Source: Streptomyces triticagri (lineage in GTDB: Bacteria > Actinomycetota > Actinomycetes > Streptomycetales > Streptomycetaceae). From it: 64,000 nt of DNA. Of this stretch, positions 1 to 8,699 are shown piece after piece. The notes beneath the pieces are model-generated. The model saw only the letters and a program-made list of their open reading frames with translations. It ran no database searches and had not been told where the DNA came from. Made by a program: the position numbers and the translations under genes. Location: the NCBI RefSeq assembly GCF_003429565.1, contig NZ_QUAK01000087.1, forward strand, positions 23,309 to 87,308. Reading direction: 5' to 3'. How positions within the stretch are numbered: position 1 is the stretch's first letter; each line of letters starts with the position of its first letter.

Positions 1-33
1 GCGCAACGAATCGACTACGCGAGGGAGCACCCC

Positions 34-267
34 ATGATGAACGACCTCGAAGTGGCCGCGGCACAGGCCTATGTGAGGCTGCTTCAGACCGCCCGTTCCG
101 CGCTTCTCGCCCCGGAGCGGGTGCCCGACTCCTGGCCATTGCTCGACGGCCCGATCGCGGAGGTCGACGCGGCCCTCGACCGCGCGGGCCTCTCGGGGAA
201 CGAGGCGCATCTGTTCGACCTCGTCACCGCCCTGTATCCCCGGGTGCCCGAGAGTGTCGACACATGA
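34..267 (+). CDS. small hypothetical protein (77 aa)
   Basis: I do not recognise this 77-residue protein. It is acidic and probably all-helical, with no signal peptide, membrane segment or cysteine. The start is the first of two adjacent ATG codons, preceded at 22-28 by a purine-rich GAGGGAG site; the second ATG at 37 is equally possible. Codon use matches its neighbours and the gene ends at a strong hairpin shared with the convergent MMPL gene, which supports it being real. Whatever lies upstream is outside the window, so its operon is unknown. No function is proposed. Confidence 0.6.
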   Translation: MMNDLEVAAAQAYVRLLQTARSALLAPERVPDSWPLLDGPIAEVDAALDRAGLSGNEAHLFDLVTALYPRVPESVDT

Positions 268-287
268 CAGCGGGCGCATACGACGAA

Positions 288-318
288 CCGGCGCGGCGTC
301 CTCGGGACACCGCGCCGG
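288..318. terminator. bidirectional hairpin terminator
   Basis: A 9-bp perfect stem (CCGGCGCGG / CCGCGCCGG) is extended by an inner GTCC/GGAC stem with a 3-nt loop. It lies between the convergent small ORF and the MMPL gene. There is no U-tract, as is usual in Streptomyces. Confidence 0.6.
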
Positions 319-335
319 CCAGAGCCCTGATCCGG

Positions 336-2570
336 TCAGACGCCGGCGCCCGCGGGCTCCCGCTCCTGGGGTGCGGTGGGCGGGGTGTCGCCGTCGAGCG
401 CCTTGTGCAGCTTCTCGCCCTCGACGTCGACGTTGGGCAGCGCACGGTCCAGCCACTTGGGCAGCCACCAGGCCTTGCTGCCGAGCAGCGCGAGTACGGC
501 AGGCACGATGGCCATCCGGACGACGAAGGCGTCGAAGAGGACGGCGATCGCGAGGCCGAAGCCCATCATCTTGATCATGTCGTCGTTCTCCATGATGAAG
601 CCGGAGAAGACGCTGATCATGATGATCGCGGCCGCGGCCACCACCCGGCCGCCGTGCGTGAAGCCGGTGATCACGGACTGCGCCGGGCTCTCGCCGTGGA
701 CGTGCGCCTCGCGCATCCGGGTCACCAGGAAGACCTCGTAGTCCATCGCCAGACCGAAGACCACGCCGATCATGAAGATCGGCATCATGCTCATGATCGG
801 TCCGGGCTGGTCGACCCCGACCAGGTCCGCGAGCCAGCCCCACTGGAAGACGGCGACGACGGCGCCGAGCGCGGCCGCGACCGAGAGCAGGAAGCCGAGA
901 GCGGCCTTGAGCGGGACGAGCACCGAGCGGAACACCAGCATCAGGAGGAGGAAGGCGAGGCCGACCACCAGCGCCAGATACGGGATCAGCGCGTCGTCCA
1001 GGGTCTGCGAGAAGTCGATCGTCATCGCCGTCATGCCGGTGACCAGCATCTCGGCGCCCGTGTCCGACTCGATGCCGTCGGCGAGCGAGCGGATCGACTT
1101 GACCAGGTCCTCGGTGGCCGCGTCGCTCGGGCCGGTCTTGGGCACCACCGTGAGGGTGGCGGTGTCCTTGGCCTCGTTGAACGTGGCGGGCGTGACCGCC
1201 GCCGCCTCGCCGAGGTCGGTGATGGCCTTGCCTACGGCGTCCGCCGCGCCCTGGGCGTTGTCCGCGCCACGGGCGTCGACCGTGACCATCAGCGGGCCGT
1301 TGAAGCCGGCGCCGAAGGACTCCGACAGCATGTCGTAGGCCTTGCGCTGGGTGGTGTCCGGGGCCGCGGTGCCCTCGTCCGGCAGCCCGAGCTCCATGCT
1401 GGACGCGGGCACGGCGATCACGCCGAGACCGAGTACGGCGGTGAGCAGCACGGTCACCGGGCGGCGCAGTACGAATCCGGCCCAGCGGGTGCCGAGCTTC
1501 GGACGTCCCTCGGCGGACCGGTGGCCCTCGGAGACCGCCTGGGCGGCCTTGCGGTCCTTGCGGCTGAGCGCCTTGCGTCCGGCGAAGCCGAGCAGCGCGG
1601 GCGTCATGGTCAGCGCGATGAGGACGGCGATGGCGACGGTCGCGGCCGCGGCCAGACCCATCTTGGTGAGGATCGGGATGTTGACGACGGCGAGGCCGGC
1701 GAGTGCCACGATCACGGTGAGTCCGGCGAAGACGACCGCCGATCCGGCGGTGCCGACCGCGCGGCCCGCCGCGTCCTCCGGTTCCTTGCCCTCGGCGATC
1801 TCCGCCCGATAGCGGGACACGATGAAGAGGGCGTAGTCGATCGCCACCGCCAGGCCGATCATCATGGCCAGCGTGGAGGTGGTCGCGGACAGGTCGAGCG
1901 CGCTGCCGAGGGCCCCGATGCCGGAGACCCCGATGCCGACGCCGATGATCGCGGACAGCAGCGGCATCCCGGCGGCCACCAGCGAGCCGAAGGTCAGCAG
2001 GAGGACGACTGCGGCCACACCGATGCCGATGAGTTCGGCGCTGCCGCCGATCTCCTCCTCGGCCATCACCGCGTCGCCGCCGGTCTCCACGGTGAAGCCG
2101 GCCGCACGGGCGTCGTCGGTCGCCTTGGTCAGGGCGTCCCGGGCCTCGTCGGACAGCTCCATCGCGTTGACCTTGTAGGTCACGGACGCATAGGCGGTCG
2201 TCCCGTCCTTGCTGACCGCATCGGCCTTGAACGGGTCGGCGACGCCGGCCACCTGCGGGCCGTCACCGAGCGCCGCCACCAGGCTCGACACCTCTGCCTT
2301 GCCGTCGGCGCCGGATATCTTCTCGCCGTCGGGTGCGCGGATCACGACGCGCGCCTGGGCACCCTCCGCGCTCGCCGCGGGGAAGCGTTCGTCGAGCAGG
2401 TCGAAGGCCTTCTGGGACTCGGTCCCCGGCATGGCGAACGAATCGTCGGGGGGCGCGGGCGCGGTCGATGCCGCGACGCCGGCGCCCACGAGCAGTGCCA
2501 CCCAGAGCAGGGCGACGAGGCCGCGACGGCGGAATGCGCGCCGGCCCAGGCGATAAAGGAACGTAGCCAC
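336..2570 (-). CDS. MMPL/RND family transporter
   Basis: A 744-aa inner-membrane exporter of the MmpL branch of the RND superfamily, which moves lipids or small amphipathic molecules using the proton gradient. The N-terminal transmembrane helix is at about residues 18-38, followed by an extracellular domain, a five-helix bundle (about 180-330), a second extracellular domain (about 380-520) and a second five-helix bundle (about 525-700). Each bundle carries the Asp-Tyr pair typical of MmpL proteins (IDYALF near 245, MDYEVF near 620). I chose the GTG at 2570, giving MATFLYRLG, because AGGAAG lies 10 nt upstream; a TTG three codons earlier is too close to that site. The substrate is unknown. A palindrome upstream (2708-2725) may be an operator. 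Confidence 0.9.
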   Translation of the reverse strand: MATFLYRLGRRAFRRRGLVALLWVALLVGAGVAASTAPAPPDDSFAMPGTESQKAFDLLDERFPAASAEGAQARVVIRAPDGEKISGADGKAEVSSLVAALGDGPQVAGVADPFKADAVSKDGTTAYASVTYKVNAMELSDEARDALTKATDDARAAGFTVETGGDAVMAEEEIGGSAELIGIGVAAVVLLLTFGSLVAAGMPLLSAIIGVGIGVSGIGALGSALDLSATTSTLAMMIGLAVAIDYALFIVSRYRAEIAEGKEPEDAAGRAVGTAGSAVVFAGLTVIVALAGLAVVNIPILTKMGLAAAATVAIAVLIALTMTPALLGFAGRKALSRKDRKAAQAVSEGHRSAEGRPKLGTRWAGFVLRRPVTVLLTAVLGLGVIAVPASSMELGLPDEGTAAPDTTQRKAYDMLSESFGAGFNGPLMVTVDARGADNAQGAADAVGKAITDLGEAAAVTPATFNEAKDTATLTVVPKTGPSDAATEDLVKSIRSLADGIESDTGAEMLVTGMTAMTIDFSQTLDDALIPYLALVVGLAFLLLMLVFRSVLVPLKAALGFLLSVAAALGAVVAVFQWGWLADLVGVDQPGPIMSMMPIFMIGVVFGLAMDYEVFLVTRMREAHVHGESPAQSVITGFTHGGRVVAAAAIIMISVFSGFIMENDDMIKMMGFGLAIAVLFDAFVVRMAIVPAVLALLGSKAWWLPKWLDRALPNVDVEGEKLHKALDGDTPPTAPQEREPAGAGV

Positions 2571-2707
2571 GGGAACCAAGCTTCCTGGCGAAGGGACACG
2601 GACAGGAGGGACCCGACGACCACGCAGCTCCGGCGGTCATCGAGGTGACGTTCTCCATGGTCCGGGCGGAACCGGGCCTTCTGATCCGCCCCAATGACCG
2701 GACTGCC

Positions 2708-2725
2708 GTACTGCGATCGCGGTAC
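2708..2725. promoter_or_regulatory. 18-bp near-perfect palindrome, candidate operator
   Basis: GTACTGCGATCGCGGTAC reads the same on both strands except at one base pair. It lies in the 295-bp space between the divergent MMPL and 2H phosphoesterase genes, about 138 bp from either start. It could be a regulator site for the exporter, but no cognate regulator gene is adjacent, so this is inference. Confidence 0.35.
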
Positions 2726-2865
2726 ATCCGGTGCACTTCCGCCACCGAGAGGCGTAGGCCGCCCGTATACGTGTACACCGCACATCGCCCGCTGACCCTG
2801 AGACGCGGCACTCGCCGGGACGATCCTGCCGGTCAGGGGACCCGGCCTCGCCCCGCACCACCCCC

Positions 2866-3564
2866 ATGCCACGATGGCGCACCGTGACCCGCATCGACCG
2901 AGCCGTACCGCCCGCGCGCCCCGAGCCCCCGACAGCCGCGTCCCGCGCCGCGGAGTCCGGCTGGCCCGATGTGCACGGTGACACCTCGCTGACCATCCGG
3001 GTGCCCGAGGCGGACGCGCTGGTGCACCCCGGACTGCCGCCGGCGCATGTCACCGTGCTCTATCCGTTCCTGCACCGCAGCAGGATCGACGCCGAAGTGG
3101 ACCGCGAACTTCGTGAACTCTTCGGCGCCCACGCGCCGTTCGAGCTGTCCTTCACCCGTTTCCTGCGCTGGCCGGGTGTCCTGTACCTGGATCCCCAACC
3201 CTGCGCACCGGTACGGGCGTTGACCTCCGCTCTCACGACCCGCTGGCCGGAGGCCCGTCCGTACCGCGGCATCTTCGGCGAAGGGCTCGACCCCCATCTC
3301 ACGCTCGCCAACCACGAGGGCCCGGCGACCTGGCGCACCGCGTACGACGCGCTCGAGTCCCGTCTCGCCCCGGCACTCCCGCTGGTCTCCCGGGTCGCCG
3401 AGATCCTGCTCGGAGTCTTCGGCCCGGACGGTTGGAGCGACGCTCGCTCGTACCGCCTGGGCTCGGCATCGGCGGACACCCCGCTCCCCCGCCCGCTTCC
3501 CGGACCGGCCGGCGTCTCCGGCAGGATGGCGGCGAGGACCGCACGCATTCCGGAGGAGAGCTGA
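2866..3564 (+). CDS. 2'-5' RNA ligase-like 2H phosphoesterase
   Basis: A 232-aa protein of the 2H phosphoesterase superfamily, which handles 2',3'-cyclic phosphates or 2'-5' linkages in RNA or nucleotides. Both catalytic HxT motifs are present: H61-V-T63 in HVTVLYPF and H143-L-T145 in HLTLAN, about 80 residues apart as expected. The first 35 residues are proline- and alanine-rich and may be partly non-coding; the GTG at 2884 is an alternative start. Its stop overlaps the next start in a TGATG arrangement, so it is probably translationally coupled to glutathione peroxidase. The substrate cannot be predicted. Confidence 0.8.
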   Translation: MPRWRTVTRIDRAVPPARPEPPTAASRAAESGWPDVHGDTSLTIRVPEADALVHPGLPPAHVTVLYPFLHRSRIDAEVDRELRELFGAHAPFELSFTRFLRWPGVLYLDPQPCAPVRALTSALTTRWPEARPYRGIFGEGLDPHLTLANHEGPATWRTAYDALESRLAPALPLVSRVAEILLGVFGPDGWSDARSYRLGSASADTPLPRPLPGPAGVSGRMAARTARIPEES

Positions 3565-4052
3565 TGAGCCTGTACGACATCCCCCTGCACACCCTGTCCG
3601 GTGACCCGACGACGCTCGGCGCGTACGAGGGCAAGGCGGTGCTCCTGGTGAACGTGGCGTCCAAGTGCGGGCTCACACCGCAGTACGCGGGCCTGGAGCG
3701 GCTGCAACAGCAGTACGGGGCACGCGGGTTCACCGTGGTCGGCGTGCCCTGCAACCAGTTCGCCGGCCAGGAACCGGGCACGCCGGAGGAGATCGAGACC
3801 TTCTGTTCGACGACGTACGGCACGACCTTCCCGCTCCTGGCGAAGACCGACGTCAACGGCCCGGACCGGCACCCGCTCTACACCGAGCTGACCCGCACCC
3901 CGGATGCCGACGGCGAGGCCGGGGACGTCCAGTGGAACTTCGAGAAGTTCCTGGCGAACGGGCGCGGTGAGGTCGTGGGCCGCTTCCGCCCGCGCACCGA
4001 GCCGGAGGCCGCCGAGCTGGTCGCCGCGATCGAAGCGGTGCTGCCGGCCTGA
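3564..4052 (+). CDS. glutathione peroxidase-family peroxidase
   Basis: A 162-aa thiol peroxidase of the GPx family that reduces peroxides. The peroxidatic residue is Cys35 (SKCGLTPQ), in place of selenocysteine, and the partner residues Gln69 (CNQFAGQ) and Trp of WNFEKF near 126 are present. Actinomycetes use mycothiol and thioredoxin rather than glutathione, so the electron donor is probably thioredoxin-like (inference from known CysGPx biology). The start is an ATG after GGAGGAG at 3551-3557; longer in-frame ORF sequence upstream belongs to the 2H gene in another frame. It ends at a strong hairpin. Confidence 0.92.
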   Translation: MSLYDIPLHTLSGDPTTLGAYEGKAVLLVNVASKCGLTPQYAGLERLQQQYGARGFTVVGVPCNQFAGQEPGTPEEIETFCSTTYGTTFPLLAKTDVNGPDRHPLYTELTRTPDADGEAGDVQWNFEKFLANGRGEVVGRFRPRTEPEAAELVAAIEAVLPA

Positions 4053-4057
4053 CCCAC

Positions 4058-4089
4058 GGGGTGCGGGTGCCCCGTGGCACCCGCACCCC
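4058..4089. terminator. bidirectional hairpin terminator
   Basis: A perfect 14-bp stem with a 4-nt loop (4058-4071 pairs with 4076-4089) sits between the convergent peroxidase and alkene reductase genes. Confidence 0.8.
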
Positions 4090-4102
4090 CGCGCCGCGCC
4101 CG

Positions 4103-5176
4103 TCAGCCGGCGACCGGATAGTCCGTGTAGCCCTGCTGGTCCCCGCCGAAGAACGAGGCGCGGTCAGGGGTGTTGAACGGGCCACCCGTGGCGAGCCGGG
4201 CGGGCAGGTCGGGGTTGGCGAGGAACAGCGCACCGAAGGCGACGAGGTCGGCGGTGCCGTCCTCGATCAGCGCGAGCGCGTCCGGCCCGGTGGGGTCGTC
4301 CCCGGTGAACGGGTTGAGCACGAAGGTGCCCGGCCAGGCCTTGCGCAGCCGTCCCACGAGGTCGCGTGCGCCGGCGACCTCCAGCTGGTGCAGATAGGCC
4401 AGGCCCAGCGGGGCGAGCTCGTCCACCAGGGCGGCGTAGGTGGCCTCGTAGTCGGCCGGGTCGCCCTCGTCCATGTCGTTGTACGGATTGCCGGGCGAGA
4501 TGCGCAGACCGACCTTCTCCGCGCCGATCGCCTCGGCCACGGCCTTGGTGGTCTCCACCGCGAATCGGATACGGGCCTCGGGGCTGCCGCCCCAGGCGTC
4601 GGTGCGCCGATTGCTGCCCGGGGCGAGGAACTGGTGGATCAGGTAGCCGTTGGCGCCGTGCAGTTCGACACCGTCGAAGCCGGCCTCGATCGCATTGCGC
4701 GCCGCGGCCGCGAAGTCGGCGACGGTCTGCGTCACCTCGTCCGCGGTCAGCTCGCGCGGGGTGACGAAGTCGAGTGGCCCTTCATGGGTGTACACCTGCC
4801 CTGCGGGACGGACCGCGGACGGCGCCACCGGGGTGAGGCCGGTCAGGCTCGGGTGCCCGATCCGGCCGGCGTGCATGATCTGCAGGAAGATCCGGCCTCC
4901 TTCCGCATGCACGGCGTCGGTCACCTTGCGCCAGGCGGCGATCTGCTCCGCGCTGTGGATGCCGGGGGTGTCCGGATAGCCCTGGCCGACGACGGACGGC
5001 TGGGTGCCCTCGGTGACGATGAGGCCGGCACCGGCGCGCTGCGCGTAGTACTCCGCCATCAGGTCCGTCGCGGTCAGGCCGGGCCCGAAGGCGCGGCTGC
5101 GGGTCATGGGAGCCATCACCGTGCGGTTGGTGAGGGGCGTACCGGAGAGGTCGTACGGGTCGAAGGCAGTAGTCAT
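4103..5176 (-). CDS. Old Yellow Enzyme-family alkene reductase
   Basis: A 357-aa FMN- and NADPH-dependent reductase of the OYE/NemA family that reduces activated C=C bonds or nitro groups of electrophiles. It has the TIM-barrel start VMAPMTRSR (20-28), the substrate-binding H173-G-A-N176 motif followed by Tyr178, and the RRTDAWGGS flavin/phosphate segment near 190. Full family length. The ATG is preceded by GAGGAAG at a 7-nt spacing. It is divergent from a MarR regulator with inverted repeats in between, which fits an electrophile-inducible reductase controlled by that regulator, as in nemRA-type systems (inference). Confidence 0.92.
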   Translation of the reverse strand: MTTAFDPYDLSGTPLTNRTVMAPMTRSRAFGPGLTATDLMAEYYAQRAGAGLIVTEGTQPSVVGQGYPDTPGIHSAEQIAAWRKVTDAVHAEGGRIFLQIMHAGRIGHPSLTGLTPVAPSAVRPAGQVYTHEGPLDFVTPRELTADEVTQTVADFAAAARNAIEAGFDGVELHGANGYLIHQFLAPGSNRRTDAWGGSPEARIRFAVETTKAVAEAIGAEKVGLRISPGNPYNDMDEGDPADYEATYAALVDELAPLGLAYLHQLEVAGARDLVGRLRKAWPGTFVLNPFTGDDPTGPDALALIEDGTADLVAFGALFLANPDLPARLATGGPFNTPDRASFFGGDQQGYTDYPVAG

Positions 5177-5197
5177 GATCGGCTTCCTCGGTCGGCG

Positions 5198-5228
5198 TTA
5201 CCTGCTCATTGCCTGTCCGAACAGGTAA
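5198..5228. promoter_or_regulatory. nested inverted repeats, candidate MarR operator near the OYE gene
   Basis: TTACCTG (5198-5204) and CAGGTAA (5222-5228) form a perfect inverted repeat, with a second nested repeat CCTGT-N4-ACAGG at 5212-5225. They lie 22-52 bp upstream of the reductase start. Location and symmetry suit a MarR dimer site; binding is inferred. Confidence 0.45.
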
Positions 5229-5340
5229 ACCGGCCGACGCATTCCTGTGCGTATGTGAGCTGAGCCACACAAGGAAGTGAACTGTCCATGGATCACAGCT
5301 ACTTGCACCCCGCAATCCACCCACAGGCGAGCCGAGCGCC

Positions 5341-5357
5341 GCGGAGGTAGACTCCGC
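5341..5357. promoter_or_regulatory. inverted repeat upstream of marR
   Basis: GCGGAG-N5-CTCCGC, a perfect 6-bp inverted repeat, ends 37 bp upstream of the MarR start. It may be an autoregulatory site; its sequence differs from the repeats near 5198-5228. Confidence 0.35.
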
Positions 5358-5394
5358 CTGGCCGGACAGTGAATGACGAAGGGCCACATGCGAG

Positions 5395-5916
5395 ATGGCG
5401 AAGGAACCGGATCCCGCAGATGAGGGGAACGGCACAGCCGACTCACCCCGCACTCCGCCGCCGTCCCCGACCGGCGCGGGCGCCCTGAACCATGCGGTGT
5501 TCCGGGTGGCCCGGCTGCACCGCCTGCACGCCGCACAGCTGCTGCGCCGCGTCGGCCTCCACCCCGGGCAGGAGCTGGTCATGATGCAGCTGTGGGACCT
5601 CGGCCCGCAGCGGCAGACCGATCTCGTACGGGTCCTGGGCTCGGACGCCGCCACCATGACCCGTACGGTCAAGCGCCTGGAGAACGCCGGATTCGTCCGG
5701 AGGCGGCCGTGCGAGATGGACGGACGCGTCACGATCGTCGAGCCCACCGCCGCGAGCCTCGCGCTGCGCGAGCAGGTCGAGAGAATCTGGTCGGACCTCG
5801 AGCGCAGCACGGCCGCCGGCCTGAGCGAGGAGGAACAGCGGGCCGCGATCGGCACCTTGTCCCGGATCGCGGACAGCCTCGCCGACGCCGTCGACCGCTG
5901 CGCGCCGCCCGACTGA
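5395..5916 (+). CDS. MarR-family transcriptional regulator
   Basis: A 173-aa MarR-family winged-helix protein. After a disordered proline-rich N-terminus (1-33), the helices run from ALNHAVFRVARLH; the recognition helix is in DAATMTRTVKRLENAGFVRR (about 82-101), followed by the wing with DGR. No cysteine cluster is visible in the usual redox-sensing position. It is divergent from the Old Yellow Enzyme gene, with inverted repeats between them, so the likely targets are that gene and itself. The ATG at 5395 has a weak ribosome site; a later internal start is possible because the first 30 residues are unlike other family members. Confidence 0.85.
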   Translation: MAKEPDPADEGNGTADSPRTPPPSPTGAGALNHAVFRVARLHRLHAAQLLRRVGLHPGQELVMMQLWDLGPQRQTDLVRVLGSDAATMTRTVKRLENAGFVRRRPCEMDGRVTIVEPTAASLALREQVERIWSDLERSTAAGLSEEEQRAAIGTLSRIADSLADAVDRCAPPD

Positions 5917-5923
5917 CGCAGCG

Positions 5924-5959
5924 GACGGCGCCCTCCCGGAAAGCCGGGAGGGCGCCGTC
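5924..5959. terminator. bidirectional hairpin terminator
   Basis: A perfect 16-bp stem with an AAAG tetraloop (5924-5939 pairs with 5944-5959) between convergent marR and acyl-CoA dehydrogenase genes. It is the strongest hairpin in the window. Confidence 0.85.
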
Positions 5960-5983
5960 ACGTGCGGTCGCGCGACGGGCGCG

Positions 5984-7210
<1,227 letters not shown>

Positions 7211-7227
7211 GTCCCCTCCAACACCTG

Positions 7228-7255
7228 GTTACTTGCGGTAACGAGAGTATGTTAC
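7228..7255. promoter_or_regulatory. GTTAC/GTAAC inverted repeats, candidate TetR operator
   Basis: GTTAC (7228-7232), GTAAC (7238-7242) and GTTAC (7251-7255) form two overlapping perfect inverted repeats directly upstream of the acyl-CoA dehydrogenase start. The arrangement is typical of FadR/KstR-like TetR sites. The neighbouring TetR is the obvious candidate; binding is inferred. Confidence 0.55.
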
Positions 7256-7371
7256 CCGCCAGTACTCACGTCAAGTCCCACGCCAAGGCACCCGCTCCTG
7301 GCCCGATGCGGAATCGGCGATGGTGTTACGTTGCGCGTGCGTCACGCAATCGCACGGGCGGGGAGACCACC

Positions 7372-8016
7372 ATGGAGACCACTCAGCGGACCGACCAGGA
7401 ACGGTCGGCCGAGCGCCGGCGCCGCGAGCTGCTCGAGGCCGCCGACCGCGTGGTCCTGAGGGACGGGCCCGGCGCCTCGATGAACGCCATCGCGGCCGAG
7501 GCCGGCATCACCAAGCCGATCCTCTACCGGCACTTCGGCGACAAGGGCGGGCTCTACCGCGCCCTCGCCGTACGGCACACCGACGCCCTCCTCGACGCCC
7601 TGCGCGCAGCACTCGACGCTCCGAACGACCGCCGTGAGCGCGTGGAGCGCACCCTCGACACATATCTCGCGGCGATCGAGGCCCGACCGCAGGTCTACCG
7701 CTTCCTGATGCACCCGCCGGAGAGCGGCAAGGACGCCGAGCAGGGCTTCGACGTCGGTCTGCACTCGGCGCCGCTGCTGCGCCGGCTCGGCGAGGAGCTC
7801 GCCCTCGTGATCGCCGAACGCGTCGATCTCGGACCGGAGGGGCAGGAGCTGGCCCGGGTCTGGGGCCACGGCATCGTCGGCATGATGCATGCCGCGGGCG
7901 ACTGGTGGCTCGGCGAACGGCCCTGCTCCCGCGCCCAGTTGGTACGCAGCCTGGCGGATCTGCTGTGGGGACGGCTCGCCGAGGCGGGCGACCGGGTGGG
8001 CGGTCCGGGGTTCTAG
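7372..8016 (+). CDS. TetR-family transcriptional regulator
   Basis: A 214-aa TetR repressor. The helix-turn-helix spans about residues 15-60, with the recognition region ITKPILYRHFGDKGGLY near 47-63; the remainder is the ligand-binding helical domain. The ATG at 7372 follows GGGGAGACC; an in-frame ATG at 7249 would add a 41-residue extension unlike any TetR N-terminus. TTGCG and CGCAA half-sites at 7331-7349 lie in its own leader. The divergent acyl-CoA dehydrogenase and the repeats in between suggest control of lipid catabolism by an acyl-CoA-like ligand. The gene's stop overlaps the convergent deformylase stop. Confidence 0.9.
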   Translation: METTQRTDQERSAERRRRELLEAADRVVLRDGPGASMNAIAAEAGITKPILYRHFGDKGGLYRALAVRHTDALLDALRAALDAPNDRRERVERTLDTYLAAIEARPQVYRFLMHPPESGKDAEQGFDVGLHSAPLLRRLGEELALVIAERVDLGPEGQELARVWGHGIVGMMHAAGDWWLGERPCSRAQLVRSLADLLWGRLAEAGDRVGGPGF

Positions 8017-8561
8017 GCCGCCCCGTTCCCCCACGGCGCACGCCGGACCGAGCGCAGCAGCTTCGCGCGGCGCCAGCCGCTGAGGCGGTCCGGGTAGATC
8101 CGCCCCTCCAGGTGGTCCGTCTCGTGCTGCAGACAGCGGGCGAAGAAGCCGGTGCCCTCCACCCGTACCGGCTCCCCGTGCAGATCGACCCCCTCGACCA
8201 GGGCGTGGTCGTGGCGCACCGTGCCGGCCTCGAGGCCCGGAAGCGAGAGGCAGCCCTCCGGCCCGCGCACCTCGACGCCGTCCGCCTCGACGAGCCGCGG
8301 ATTGACCACATGGCCGAGATGGCGGCGGTCCTCGTCGTCCGGGCAGTCGTACACGAAGACGCGCAGCGGCACACCGATCTGGTTGGCGGCGAGGCCCACG
8401 CCCCGTGCCGCGTACATGGTCGCGAAGAGATCCTCGACCAGGGCGGCGAGCGAGGGGCCGAAGTCCGTCACCTCGTCGCAGGGCGAGTGCAGCGCGGATG
8501 CGCCGAACAGGGTCAGGGGCCGCACCCGTCCCGAGCTGCCCGGGATCGCACCGTGTCGCAT
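8013..8561 (-). CDS. def: peptide deformylase
   Basis: A 182-aa metalloenzyme that removes the formyl group from nascent protein N-termini. All three signature motifs are present: GVGLAANQ (54-61), EGCLS with metal-ligand Cys104, and HETDH with His146, Glu147 and His150. The start is the ATG at 8561; sequence upstream in the same frame is antisense to murT and not coding. Streptomycetes carry several deformylases and this is probably one of the paralogues. It is divergent from murT by about 140 bp and its 3' end overlaps the tetR stop. Confidence 0.93.
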   Translation of the reverse strand: MRHGAIPGSSGRVRPLTLFGASALHSPCDEVTDFGPSLAALVEDLFATMYAARGVGLAANQIGVPLRVFVYDCPDDEDRRHLGHVVNPRLVEADGVEVRGPEGCLSLPGLEAGTVRHDHALVEGVDLHGEPVRVEGTGFFARCLQHETDHLEGRIYPDRLSGWRRAKLLRSVRRAPWGNGAA

Positions 8562-8699
8562 GCGCGTAAGGGTACGTTCCCCCCTCTTCCTCTCGGTGAG
8601 CGGTGGCGCCGTTCGGGCTTGCGTGCGGAGCTCGGTAGGCTGAGCCCCGACCAGTGCCGGGGGCAGGCGCGGCGCCGGAGGCAAGGAGGAACAGGGACG

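Noticed and set aside
264..2648. 794-aa plus-strand ORF opposite the MMPL gene
   Set aside because: It is the antisense shadow of a well-recognised transporter; the protein is rich in His, Asp, Arg and Gly with no family features, as expected from high-GC antisense frames.
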